Part shown: positions 28,885-37,591 of the stretch, piece after piece
How the letters are laid out: each line of letters begins with the position of its first letter
How positions within the stretch are numbered: position 1 is the first letter of the stretch
Assembly (NCBI GenBank): GCA_028717805.1
Contig: JAQUNC010000010.1
Span: forward strand, 1 to 54,554
Direction of reading: 5' to 3'
Source of the DNA: Atribacterota bacterium
GTDB taxonomy: Bacteria; Atribacterota; Phoenicimicrobiia; Phoenicimicrobiales; Stramentimicrobiaceae
Length of the DNA stretch: 54,554 bases
Notes under the pieces: generated by a model
Databases searched by the model: none
Seen by the model: only the letters and a program-made list of their open reading frames with translations
What the model was told of the DNA's origin: nothing
Made by a program: the position numbers and the translations under genes

Positions 28885-29916
28885 CTAGTTTTCTAAGATA
28901 ACTGCACCTTCAGTACCTTTCTTGAATACTCTAATTGCTTCTTCGGCCTCTTCTAAAGGAAAACTTCGAGTAATAACCGGCTCAGCTAACACCTTGCCTA
29001 TTTCTACCCAGCGAATTGCTCTAATAAAATGTTTGGTTAAAAGTGCCACGTCCCCACAAATAGTTAATCCTTTTCGGATTACCTGAATGGGAGCAATAGT
29101 TGCTTCCAGGTAAAGACCGAAAGTTGAAACTCGAGCTTTAGGAGCAGCTAATTCTATGGCCAGAGAAAAACATTGCGGAGAATGAGCAGTTTCAATGACC
29201 ATATCTGCTCCTCTTCCTCTGGTTAAATCCATTACCTTTTTCAAAGGATCTTCCTTATCTGCATTGATAATAAAGTTTGCTCCTAATCTTTTGGCAATTT
29301 CAAATCTTTTTTTATCTCTATCCAATCCGATCACATATACCTCTGTGACTCCAGATGCTTTTAAAGCCTGTAAATGGAAAAGCCCTATTTTCCCAGGTCC
29401 GATAATAGCTGCGGTATCACCCAGCACAGGCTTAACATTTGCTAACGACCTTACTGTTAATCCCATGGGTGCCAGACAAGAGGAATTCTTAAAGGATATA
29501 TTATCAGGTAGTTTATGGACTAATTCACTGGGAACTAGAATGTATTCAGCAAAGGTACCATTACAGGTAAGACCTAAATGTTCCCAATACTGACACATAT
29601 TTTTATTTCCTAATTTACAATCAGGACATTGGCCACAACCTTGGAGAGCTTCAAAGGCTACCCTATCACCTGCTTGAAAATTCTTTACTCCCTTACCAGT
29701 CTCGGTAATAATCCCTACTCCTTCATGCCCCGGAATTATTGGTATAGGAACAGGTTTCTTCCCCTTATACTTATTCTCCAGAAGCGAAAGATCAGTACCA
29801 CAAATAGCTGTCGCTTTCATCTGAACCAAGACATCGTTACTACCAACTTTGGGTTTATCTACGTCTCTTACCTCATAAGCGTTAGCTTCTTCACTGTATT
29901 TCACTAATGCCTTCAT
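28885..29916 (-). CDS. Zinc-dependent medium-chain (MDR) alcohol/polyol dehydrogenase
   Basis: This 343-aa enzyme is of the threonine/sorbitol dehydrogenase type. It has the catalytic zinc site (Cys in ATAICGTDLS, GHEGVG with His-Glu), the structural zinc cysteines in CGQCPDCKLGNKNMC, and the Rossmann motif IGPGKIGLF. It probably oxidises a sugar or polyol hydroxyl with NAD. It lies 80 bp after the URO-D-like gene and 11 bp before the Gfo/Idh/MocA gene, so the three are likely co-transcribed. IolM of Thermotoga belongs to this superfamily, which is one possible analogue. Confidence 0.92.
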   Translation of the reverse strand: MKALVKYSEEANAYEVRDVDKPKVGSNDVLVQMKATAICGTDLSLLENKYKGKKPVPIPIIPGHEGVGIITETGKGVKNFQAGDRVAFEALQGCGQCPDCKLGNKNMCQYWEHLGLTCNGTFAEYILVPSELVHKLPDNISFKNSSCLAPMGLTVRSLANVKPVLGDTAAIIGPGKIGLFHLQALKASGVTEVYVIGLDRDKKRFEIAKRLGANFIINADKEDPLKKVMDLTRGRGADMVIETAHSPQCFSLAIELAAPKARVSTFGLYLEATIAPIQVIRKGLTICGDVALLTKHFIRAIRWVEIGKVLAEPVITRSFPLEEAEEAIRVFKKGTEGAVILEN

Positions 29917-29996
29917 ATTAGTTTCGTCTCCTTCTATAGAGGATAATTTTAAATTATTTAAATTAATCTATTTCTATCTATATTGTCAGATAATTA

Positions 29997-31175
29997 TTAT
30001 ATTTTTTCATGAAATAGATCTAAATACTTTCCGAGAATACGTTTTCCCTCTTCAATGTCTTTTACTTTACAAGCCAGTGTTATTCCAGTATTTATTTCCT
30101 CATCTTTTAAAATTTTTTCAAGATAAGACCAATCCTGATTCCATCCCCAGGTATAAATAGCTCTTTTTTTATCTTTATTTTTTTTATAGATATCCCTAAT
30201 ATTATGCTTTTCCGGATTGCCATAATTTATTCCTTTGACATTTTCATTTTGATCCAGAAGTTTATAGATATGGTCATTGATCCTACCACAACAGTGGTAG
30301 GTCCCTTTAAACTCATCAAAAATTTTATTGTTATAATACCAACTGAATTCTTCGTACATCGTCGGAGATAAAGAAATCTGTGGCGTATCATCTTTGATAA
30401 CGACCTTACCATAGCAGATATCTCCATGAATATAAATCATCTCTTGATCTGCTTTATCATTCAAGTGATAATTATCTTCTATAAATTTACGATATTGAAT
30501 ATATGTTTGGGTAATTAATTCCAATAATTCATGAATTAAATCCCTTTGATCGTATAACATGAGAAATATATCTGATCCAATAATTTGGTGAGCAATATCA
30601 AAAGGCCCCTGCATATCAGGATGGGTAATCTTAATTCCCTTGGCACATTTAGGATACTCCTTTAATTTTTCATGATAAAACTGGTGGGTATCATAGACTC
30701 TTTGTCCCAAACCTGCTTTAAAATCAGGAATACCACGCTTAATGATTATTTTCAGTTCATCTTCATCTTGAATGGGTATGACAAAGGGTAACATATCATT
30801 CAGAATCTTGGTTTCCATACCAAACAGGGAAGCAAGAATGCCTATTCCGTAATTGCTTCTAATCTGCAGAGGAAAATAATCCTTAATCTGAACACTGCCA
30901 TAGATGCTACCAGCAAAGACAGTTTTTTTCAGTTCGTTATACATCATTTTTGCTGGATTATGAAAAGCTTCCTGGTAGGGATATAGATTGCTTGCTTCAT
31001 CATAGTGAAAAAAATCTCCTCCTTCAGGCAATATGGAAAGAGGCAAAAAAGGAACTGGTTTAAATTTATTAACTTTTACGTGCAATATCTCTACTTCTAG
31101 CTGATGTTCAAGATCAATATATTCTTCAATAAAAGATAGTAATTCATCTAAATTCTTATCCTCTCCCAACCGCAT
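29997..31175 (-). CDS. Uroporphyrinogen decarboxylase (URO-D)-like protein
   Basis: This 392-aa protein resembles the URO-D/MtaA/MtbA (beta-alpha)8 superfamily in its C-terminal half (HGDICYGKVVI, then YHCCGRINDHIYKLLD and a GINYGNPEKHN strand), as in corrinoid methyltransferases. It lacks heme-pathway neighbours. Such divergent URO-D-like genes often sit in sugar catabolic clusters, where their reaction is unknown. No corrinoid-binding partner gene is adjacent. GAGGTGAT precedes the ATG. It starts a three-gene unit with the MDR and Gfo/Idh/MocA genes, probably separated from the TRAP genes by a terminator. Confidence 0.75.
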   Translation of the reverse strand: MRLGEDKNLDELLSFIEEYIDLEHQLEVEILHVKVNKFKPVPFLPLSILPEGGDFFHYDEASNLYPYQEAFHNPAKMMYNELKKTVFAGSIYGSVQIKDYFPLQIRSNYGIGILASLFGMETKILNDMLPFVIPIQDEDELKIIIKRGIPDFKAGLGQRVYDTHQFYHEKLKEYPKCAKGIKITHPDMQGPFDIAHQIIGSDIFLMLYDQRDLIHELLELITQTYIQYRKFIEDNYHLNDKADQEMIYIHGDICYGKVVIKDDTPQISLSPTMYEEFSWYYNNKIFDEFKGTYHCCGRINDHIYKLLDQNENVKGINYGNPEKHNIRDIYKKNKDKKRAIYTWGWNQDWSYLEKILKDEEINTGITLACKVKDIEEGKRILGKYLDLFHEKI

Positions 31176-31229
31176 CTACAATATCACCTCAACTTTTCGT
31201 ATTCTCAAAACTGTTATACTTTAAATTAT

Positions 31230-31254
31230 AAAAAAGGCTAATTTAAAAATAGCC
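31230..31254 (-). terminator. Candidate rho-independent terminator after the first TRAP operon
   Basis: On the minus strand GGCTA (31254-31250), a 9-nt loop and TAGCC (31240-31236) are followed directly by six T. It lies about 95 bp after the dctM stop and 55 bp before the URO-D-like start. The stem is only 5 bp, so it is a moderate call. Confidence 0.5.
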
Positions 31255-31347
31255 AAAAGCAATTATGTACTAAATTATCATCTAAAATGACCTTAGTAAA
31301 AAGTATCTTGCGACCTTATTTAATAAGTTTTACAAGTATTTCTTGTG

Positions 31348-32631
31348 CTATCTTACCAAATTTGTCAGGAGCAATACTGTTTGGGGAATATAGGTAATAA
31401 TTGTCAGTGCTACAAGTAATACTGCTATAAGCGGCATTGTTTCTCGTATCAAATCTCTCATAGATACCTTACCTATACCAGCTGTTATAAACAACAACAT
31501 GCCAAATGGTGGTGTTAAAAGTCCAATCATCATGTTCAGACAAATCATTACACCAAAATGAACTAAATCGATGTTAAAGTGTTTCACCAGCGGTAAAATA
31601 ATCGGGATAAATACGAGTTCAGAAACATTCACATCTACCAAGGCACCAAGTATCAAGAATAAGATATTCACTGAAAATAAAAAAACAAGAGGGCTGCTTA
31701 CGAAACTGCTCATTACTTGCACTACTGTCCTTGAAACCTGCTCGGCTGTAACAATAAAGGAAAATCCGAATGCCCCCGCGATAACTAAAAAAATAGTTCC
31801 TGTTGTTCGTATTGTGTTCACTAATATCTTCACAAGATCTTTCAAACCAAGGGTTCGGTATACACAAAAAGCAATAACTAATGTATAGGCAGCAGCAACT
31901 GCCCCGGCTTCTGTCGGAGTCATAATGCCCGTATATATTCCCATTAAAAGAACAACCGGTGTCATCAGTGCGGGTATAGCCTGTATTGTGCTGCTTAAAA
32001 AATGTCTAAAGGTAACCTTGGCTCCGATAGGATAATTGCGCTTCTTAGAAATAAAATACACATAGATTCCCATAACGATACAGAGAATAATTGCCGGAAT
32101 CATTCCGCCCATAAACAGCTTGCCTACCGAGGCTCCAGAAAGCATAGCATATATAACAAATGGGATAGAGGGTGGGAAGATAGGACCGATAACTGCAGTA
32201 GCAGCTGTTATGGCACAGGAGAAAGGCATATCGTATCCTTCTTTTTTCATCTGTGCAATTTCCAATGTTCCCAGTCCGGATGCATCTGCTACTGCACTTC
32301 CAGTCATCCCGGCAAAGATCAGAGACGCCAGTATATTAACATAACCAGTTGCACCGTGTTTACGCCCTATAACCGATCTGGCAAAATCAAATATCTTATC
32401 AGTTACCTCACTGGCATTCATTACATTGGCAGTAAATACAAAAAGCGGGATGGCAATTAGAATGTATGAATTTGTTAATCCATAACACACTGTATTAACA
32501 AATGAACCAATACTGATCCCCTTAGCTAAATAATATGCGATTGACCCAACAAACATACCTAAACCAATAGGCATACGAATGATAAAGGCAATGATTAAAA
32601 AGCCAAAAGGTATTAAAAGATACCAGCTCAT
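31348..32631 (-). CDS. TRAP transporter large permease DctM (first system)
   Basis: DctM is the 12-helix, sodium-driven membrane subunit of a TRAP transporter. The 427-aa protein has the family N-terminus GLGMFVGSIAYYL, the conserved GSAVADASGLGT motif, then GPIFPPSIPFVIY and LTPPFGMLLF. Its ATG overlaps the DctQ stop by 4 bp (ATGA), so expression is coupled. This TRAP set is the downstream of two sets in the island. The substrate follows its DctP and is probably an organic or sugar acid. Confidence 0.95.
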   Translation of the reverse strand: MSWYLLIPFGFLIIAFIIRMPIGLGMFVGSIAYYLAKGISIGSFVNTVCYGLTNSYILIAIPLFVFTANVMNASEVTDKIFDFARSVIGRKHGATGYVNILASLIFAGMTGSAVADASGLGTLEIAQMKKEGYDMPFSCAITAATAVIGPIFPPSIPFVIYAMLSGASVGKLFMGGMIPAIILCIVMGIYVYFISKKRNYPIGAKVTFRHFLSSTIQAIPALMTPVVLLMGIYTGIMTPTEAGAVAAAYTLVIAFCVYRTLGLKDLVKILVNTIRTTGTIFLVIAGAFGFSFIVTAEQVSRTVVQVMSSFVSSPLVFLFSVNILFLILGALVDVNVSELVFIPIILPLVKHFNIDLVHFGVMICLNMMIGLLTPPFGMLLFITAGIGKVSMRDLIRETMPLIAVLLVALTIITYIPQTVLLLTNLVR

Positions 32632-33155
32632 ATCATCTTCTCCTCTTCGTTATTGTTGTACAGCTGAACATAAGTCTTGTTCTTAAACGACTTAATATCC
32701 ATTACTAAGCGGTATGCTGATCGTAAGACAGTAGAAATCAGGAGAATCGGAAATGATGAAAAAATAATCTTAAGAGGTATCTTCATAATTGAGGTAACTG
32801 CCCGGAGTTTAATCAGGTACCTGATAGACCCCGGAATAGCTATAGAGAAAAATATAATTATAAAAACATAGGAAATGATCCGAAAAATATTCTTACCTTT
32901 CTCGCTTATCTTAGTGTACAGTAAATCAAAAACTACATGATCCTCTTTTCTATAGGCAGTACATGCTCCTAAAAGACCAACTATTACAAATGAATTAACA
33001 GAAAATTCAAAAGTCCAGTTTTGAGGATTCCTGATAACATACCGAAAAAGAACATTAATCAAAAAAACAATAAATAACATAACAAATACAGCGATAGGTA
33101 TATGCACCTCAAAAAGATCTATAATCCAACGAATGGTTTTCTTTAGTCCCCTCAT
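32628..33155 (-). CDS. TRAP transporter small permease DctQ (first system)
   Basis: DctQ is the four-helix membrane subunit that pairs with DctM. The 175-aa protein shows four hydrophobic segments and the family pattern NVLFRYVIRNPQNWTFE near the end of helix 1, then YRKEDHVVFDLLYTKI. AGAGGA precedes the ATG. A 13-bp perfect hairpin lies in the 87-bp gap from dctP. The C-terminus overlaps dctM by 4 bp. Confidence 0.93.
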   Translation of the reverse strand: MRGLKKTIRWIIDLFEVHIPIAVFVMLFIVFLINVLFRYVIRNPQNWTFEFSVNSFVIVGLLGACTAYRKEDHVVFDLLYTKISEKGKNIFRIISYVFIIIFFSIAIPGSIRYLIKLRAVTSIMKIPLKIIFSSFPILLISTVLRSAYRLVMDIKSFKNKTYVQLYNNNEEEKMI

Positions 33156-33192
33156 CGCTAATTCCTCTCATAAAAAATGCTGATATCATCCC

Positions 33193-33221
33193 AGACAGGC
33201 GCTTTTTAAAAGCGCCTGTCT
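33193..33221 (-). promoter_or_regulatory. Perfect 13-bp hairpin between dctP and dctQ (first TRAP)
   Basis: Arms 33193-33205 (AGACAGGCGCTTT) and 33209-33221 pair perfectly around a 3-nt loop. It starts 21 bp after the dctP stop. On the minus strand it is not followed by a T-run. A role in protecting the dctP message and lowering dctQM expression is inferred. Confidence 0.72.
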
Positions 33222-33242
33222 ATTAAAAAATATCTTTATATG

Positions 33243-34238
33243 TTACTTCATAGCTTGAACACGATTGTACAGATCCATGTTCCAGCTCTCAGTAAGGCCA
33301 TTTTCTACATAGTAGTCATAAGAATATTTTTGAAATGCTTCTATATCTGGATAGGTAATAATCATCCCGTAATCTTCCATGAAGCCTAACAATTCTGCTT
33401 CCTGTGCGTAGGTAGTTTTACTACCTTCTGTACAGGCATAATGTGCCGCTTCACGCATCGCTAGTTGCTGCACCTCTGACATCTGGTTCCAAACATCATT
33501 ATTTATGACCAGTAATTTTACATCAATAATGTGTTTGGTGAGAACAATCTGCTTGGTCACTTCATAAAACTTCATGGCATATGTTCCTGGTAATGGATTA
33601 TCCTGGGCCTCAACCGTCCCTGTTTGTAAGGCTGTATAGACTTCAGAATAGGCAATTGGAGTTACACTTGCACCTAGAGAAGTACCTGCATGAATCCAAT
33701 CCGGGGCATTGGGCATCCTCAAAATCATTCCCTTCATGTCCTCTGGTTTCATGATCGGTTTCTCCCACTTCGTATTGATGCACCTTGAACCCTGAGTCAT
33801 TGCTGCTAAGGGTGTATATCCACAGGCATCAGATACCATCTGGTAAAAGTCTTTGGCAACTTCTGAATCTAACGAGAAAACTTTCTCCATGTGCTCATAG
33901 CTGGTAAAAATGTATGGGGCAGCAAACATACTGGCGGCTGGGAGATAGGGACCCATGTCCTGGAATGCCAGGGTTGACATATCCAGATCACCCGCCATCA
34001 ATGCAGTTACTTCACCTTCCTGAGTGAACAGAGAGCCGCTGTAATAGGCATTTATTTTAATTGTACCCCCGGAAAGTTCTTCAATTTTTTCTTTAAACTT
34101 TGTTAAAGTAACTCCCTGTGGATGCTCTTCAGGTTCCAGCTGGTTATAATCCAAAACAAAGTTTTTTGCTTCTCCTACAGCCATTAGAACCATCATCATC
34201 ATTAAAATAACAAATATTGAGACTATCAGTTTTTTCAT
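33243..34238 (-). CDS. TRAP transporter substrate-binding protein DctP (first system)
   Basis: This 331-aa periplasmic or extracytoplasmic binding protein has a signal segment at about residues 4-24. The family features are visible: MILRMPNA with the arginine that binds the ligand carboxylate, TPIAYSEVYTALQTGTVEAQDNP further on, and the closing helix. Carboxylate binding makes a sugar acid or other organic acid the likely ligand. GGAGGATAG precedes the ATG. A second, orphan AGGAGG lies exactly 80 nt upstream. The sequence is clearly diverged from the second DctP in this island, so the two systems probably have different ligands. Confidence 0.94.
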   Translation of the reverse strand: MKKLIVSIFVILMMMMVLMAVGEAKNFVLDYNQLEPEEHPQGVTLTKFKEKIEELSGGTIKINAYYSGSLFTQEGEVTALMAGDLDMSTLAFQDMGPYLPAASMFAAPYIFTSYEHMEKVFSLDSEVAKDFYQMVSDACGYTPLAAMTQGSRCINTKWEKPIMKPEDMKGMILRMPNAPDWIHAGTSLGASVTPIAYSEVYTALQTGTVEAQDNPLPGTYAMKFYEVTKQIVLTKHIIDVKLLVINNDVWNQMSEVQQLAMREAAHYACTEGSKTTYAQEAELLGFMEDYGMIITYPDIEAFQKYSYDYYVENGLTESWNMDLYNRVQAMK

Positions 34239-34302
34239 TTGACTATCCTCCTTAATTTATTTACCATAAATTGAAATGCTCCCAAAACAATTTATTAGTA
34301 TA

Positions 34303-34323
34303 TTAGAACATCAATCACCTCCT
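34303..34323 (-). promoter_or_regulatory. Orphan perfect Shine-Dalgarno with a two-residue mini-ORF in the dctP leader
   Basis: On the minus strand AGGAGGTGAT (34323-34314) lies 2 nt before ATG-TTC-TAA (34311-34303), an ideally spaced start followed by an immediate stop. It sits 80 nt before the dctP ATG. It could be a leader minigene or a gene-start relic. A possible -10 (TATAAT, 34361-34356) lies just upstream, with a weak -35. Confidence 0.4.
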
Positions 34324-34513
34324 CTTTATTTAGTCTTGTTTACAAAGAATTACTTATTATATTATCTAAGTACTAAGCAGAAAGAAGGTATTCTTTTAAA
34401 TTAAAATTAGTATATCAAATAACAAAATGGATTTACTTTTTATAATCATACTCTATTTTACCTTATACTAATTTAATATTTTATGATTAACATATTTCAA
34501 AAATTATATTTCA

Positions 34514-35797
34514 TCAATTTCCATAGATTAAAGATGGTAAATAAGTTGAAATGGACGGAATGTAAGTAGTCAAGATTAATACTATGATATTTACTACCAG
34601 ATATGGTAATATTGCTTTTACCATTCTTGATATGTCTACCTTGGCAATGGAACAACCTAGAAAAAGACAGTTACCAACTGGGGGAGTTACCAGTCCGATA
34701 CCTAGATTAACAACCATAATAACACCAAACTGAATCGGAGTAATTCCTATTTCTAATGCTAATGGTAAGAGAATAGGTGCAAACAAAATTAGAGCAGGTA
34801 TGAGGTCCATAAACATGCCAATAATTAATAAAAAAATATTTATTGCTATCATTAGAATGATAGGATGTAAATTTAAACTAGTTAGACTATTTACTAACAT
34901 ATTAGGCACTCTCTCTATTGAAATCAGCCATGCAGTTACTGAAGCAGTCGAAACCAAAAATAATGGTATGGCAGTGTTAATTGCAGACTCAATGAGCATT
35001 TGAAATAATTCCTTAAAACTAAGTTCTTTATATATTAAACCACATAAGAATAAAATATATACGACTCCGATAACACCAGCTTCAGTTGCTGTAGTAATTC
35101 CAAAAGAAATAGATGCTAATAAAAACAATGGTAATAATAAAGATAAAAAACTTTGTTTAAAGCTTAACCATAACTCGCTGAAACTTGCTCTTTTTTGTCT
35201 TGATACATAGTTTTTCTTTTTAGATACTAGATAAACTGAAACCATTTGTAATAATCCAACTAAAATACCGGGTATTAAACCTCCAATAAATAATTTTCCA
35301 ATTGATACTCCTATAGTAACTCCATAAATCACCATTGGTATGCTGGGGGGGATTAGAATACCTATTGTAGAGGAACATACTGTCACTGCAGCTGCATCCT
35401 CCGGTGAGTAGCCTTCTTTTTCCATAGAAGGGATTAACAATGAACCGATAGATGCAGTATCAGCTACAGCAGCCCCGGAAATTCCTCCAAAAAACATTGA
35501 TGCTAGAACATTAACATGTCCTAATCCTCCTCTAATATGTCCAACCAAGGCATTAGAGAGCTTCACCAAACGATCAGCAATGCTAGTTTTGGATGCTAAT
35601 GAGCCAACTAGTATAAATAATGGAACTGCAACTAATGGAAATGAATTAATGCCATTAACCATCTTGTGAGCAATCATCTCTAATGGATAGCTGCCGTCAA
35701 TTACTAAAGAAATCCAAGAGGCAATTCCAAGGCTTAAGGCAATAGGTATCCCTGAAAATATTAAAATTATAAAGCTAATGGCTAGTATTATAATCAT
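34514..35797 (-). CDS. TRAP transporter large permease DctM (second system)
   Basis: This 12-helix TRAP membrane subunit shows GIPIALSLGIASWI, GGISGAAVADTASIGS, GILIPPSIPMVIYG and GLVTPPVGNCLFLG. I start it at the ATG at 35797 (427 aa), with GGAGGAG 11 nt upstream. The open frame extends 7 codons further to a TTG that overlaps the ribosome-binding site itself. With the ATG start it overlaps dctQ by 23 bp. It belongs with the DctQ and DctP just upstream. Similarity to the first DctM is evident but distant. Confidence 0.94.
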   Translation of the reverse strand: MIIILAISFIILIFSGIPIALSLGIASWISLVIDGSYPLEMIAHKMVNGINSFPLVAVPLFILVGSLASKTSIADRLVKLSNALVGHIRGGLGHVNVLASMFFGGISGAAVADTASIGSLLIPSMEKEGYSPEDAAAVTVCSSTIGILIPPSIPMVIYGVTIGVSIGKLFIGGLIPGILVGLLQMVSVYLVSKKKNYVSRQKRASFSELWLSFKQSFLSLLLPLFLLASISFGITTATEAGVIGVVYILFLCGLIYKELSFKELFQMLIESAINTAIPLFLVSTASVTAWLISIERVPNMLVNSLTSLNLHPIILMIAINIFLLIIGMFMDLIPALILFAPILLPLALEIGITPIQFGVIMVVNLGIGLVTPPVGNCLFLGCSIAKVDISRMVKAILPYLVVNIIVLILTTYIPSISTYLPSLIYGN

Positions 35798-36266
35798 TAA
35801 TAATGTTACTCCTCCCAATAAATAAGTTATACAAATTCAACAATGTCTGTATAAGCATTATAAAACTAGAAAATGGAACACATATATATACTAAACCATA
35901 TGGTATTTTTAGAGCTTCAGATAATGAAGTCATATTGATTCTCACTATACTTATACCCTTTATGAATAGTAATATAAAAAAAGACATTATAATAAGATTA
36001 CATATAAATTCCAAAACTATTCTATGCTTATATCTCAATGCTTTAGTAAAAACATCTATTGAAATATGGGATTTTTCACAAAAAGCTATACTTGCTCCAA
36101 TAAATACTACCCATATTTGCAAAAATATAGAAACCTCAGTACTCCAGAATAAAGCTTTCTGAAGCACATATCTGTAAAAAACGCCTACAAATACTACAAT
36201 TACTAAAAAAACCATCAAAAATGCAATAGTGCATTTTAATATCTGTAAAAAGGTTTTCATTTTCAT
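35775..36266 (-). CDS. TRAP transporter small permease DctQ (second system)
   Basis: This 163-aa protein has four hydrophobic helices and the DctQ pattern GVFYRYVLQKALFWSTEVS with CEKSHISIDVFTKAL after helix 2. It forms the membrane complex with DctM, whose gene it overlaps. It follows dctP after a 194-bp gap that holds an 18-bp perfect hairpin, so its expression may be set below that of the binding protein. Confidence 0.92.
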   Translation of the reverse strand: MKMKTFLQILKCTIAFLMVFLVIVVFVGVFYRYVLQKALFWSTEVSIFLQIWVVFIGASIAFCEKSHISIDVFTKALRYKHRIVLEFICNLIIMSFFILLFIKGISIVRINMTSLSEALKIPYGLVYICVPFSSFIMLIQTLLNLYNLFIGRSNIINDYNTSH

Positions 36267-36407
36267 TTGCCTAAACCATTTAATTCATAAGTTATTTAAT
36301 ATACGAAAAAATTATTTTATTTATTTAAATTTAATAGTGTATTTTATTTCCTTTTGGATAATTGTAAAATTTATAAAAAATATCCTTATTTATTAAAGAT
36401 ATAAATT

Positions 36408-36448
36408 CAGTAGGTAGATGATAGGTATTCCCTATCATCTACCTACTG
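36408..36448 (-). promoter_or_regulatory. Perfect 18-bp hairpin between dctP and dctQ (second TRAP)
   Basis: Arms 36408-36425 and 36431-36448 (CAGTAGGTAGATGATAGG and its exact complement) enclose a 5-nt loop. It starts 12 bp after the dctP stop and is the longest perfect inverted repeat noticed here. Only weakly T-rich sequence (GAATTTATATCTTT) follows on the minus strand, so partial termination or message stabilisation are both possible. Confidence 0.75.
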
Positions 36449-36460
36449 TTTATTGATAGA

Positions 36461-37453
36461 CTATTCAGCAAGAGCTCGAATATCATTTATAAGTTCAGCG
36501 CCACTATTAGCTATATAAGCATCATATGCTTTCTGCCCGCCTTCATAAAATGACTCTCTATCTACATCTCTTATAATGGTCATTCCCTGCTTTTCGAGTT
36601 CATCAACTAAATTAGCGTTAGCTTCTCTAGCTAATTTTACATGATAATCTCTAGCAACAATTGCAGCTTCTTCTATTGATTTTTTTAGATCTTCTGGTAA
36701 CTTATTCCAGAAATTTACAGATACTAAAAATTGACTTGGTATGTTTGCGTGGCTTGTTAAATTAAGATATTTTTGGACTTCATAAAATTTGGAATTATAT
36801 ATAATTTCAGGTGGATTTTCTTGCGCATCAATTACTCCTTGTTGCAAGGCAGAATATAATTCCGAGAAATCTAATGGAGTTGGACTTGCTCCCCAAGCTT
36901 GGAATGCAGGAATCCAAAGAGGATTATTTGGTATTCTAATGCTTATCCCTTTAAGATCATCAGCTTTTCTAATTGCCCTATCCTTAGTAGTTATATGACG
37001 AAATCCTAATACCCCCCATCCAAGACAAACATATCCATGTTCTAAAAAAATATTATTAAGTTTATGTTCAATTTCATTTCCGCTTCTTAAAACTAAATCT
37101 TCATGCTCATCGTCATCTAAGACAAAGGGAAGATTAACAACTTCTAATCTTATGTCTATTTGTGCATGCCTACCTAAAATAGTACCTTCAATGGAACCAA
37201 TTTTCATTTGTTCTAAATATTCAGTTTCAGTACCTAGCTGTGCACTTGGGTATATCTGTATTTCAATCTTATCTCCTACTCTAGCATATACCTCTTCTTT
37301 AAACTTTTCAGCCCAAATATTATAACCATGGGTTACTGGCATTGCATGCGCTATTCTCATCTTTATCTGCTCTTCAGCAGCTTGAACAAAAAATACTAAA
37401 AAACTAAATAATATGAAAATAACCATAATTACTAATGTAGTTCTTTTAAACAT
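36461..37453 (-). CDS. TRAP transporter substrate-binding protein DctP (second system)
   Basis: This 330-aa secreted binding protein has a signal segment at about residues 6-25 ending VQAAEE. SIRIPNN carries the ligand-binding arginine, followed by TPLDFSELYSALQQGVIDAQENP, and ASQ-type SAQLGTE at the N-terminus. It should bind a carboxylate solute for the DctQ/DctM pair downstream. GGAGGTAAAATAG precedes the ATG and an orphan GGAGGAGG lies 80 nt upstream of the start codon, as for the other dctP. Confidence 0.94.
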   Translation of the reverse strand: MFKRTTLVIMVIFILFSFLVFFVQAAEEQIKMRIAHAMPVTHGYNIWAEKFKEEVYARVGDKIEIQIYPSAQLGTETEYLEQMKIGSIEGTILGRHAQIDIRLEVVNLPFVLDDDEHEDLVLRSGNEIEHKLNNIFLEHGYVCLGWGVLGFRHITTKDRAIRKADDLKGISIRIPNNPLWIPAFQAWGASPTPLDFSELYSALQQGVIDAQENPPEIIYNSKFYEVQKYLNLTSHANIPSQFLVSVNFWNKLPEDLKKSIEEAAIVARDYHVKLAREANANLVDELEKQGMTIIRDVDRESFYEGGQKAYDAYIANSGAELINDIRALAE

Positions 37454-37591
37454 CTATTTTACCTCCATTATTCTTTGATTTTATCTATCTTACTTCTACA
37501 TTAATTACCACTATTGTTCTCTTAATTAACTACCTCCTCCCAATTAGTAAATATACTAAGAAAAAATAATAATAGTTTTAAAATAAAATGA

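Noticed and set aside
29195-29593. 132-aa plus-strand frame opposite the MDR dehydrogenase
   Set aside because: It is antisense to a gene with clear zinc and NAD motifs, with no ribosome-binding site.
32002-32460. 152-aa plus-strand frame opposite dctM
   Set aside because: It is antisense to a conserved membrane protein; the Cys/His/Ser-rich composition is the usual shadow of hydrophobic codons.
33193-33221. Hairpin read as a rho-independent terminator
   Set aside because: On the coding (minus) strand the stem is followed by GGGATGAT rather than a T-run, and dctQM must be transcribed through it.
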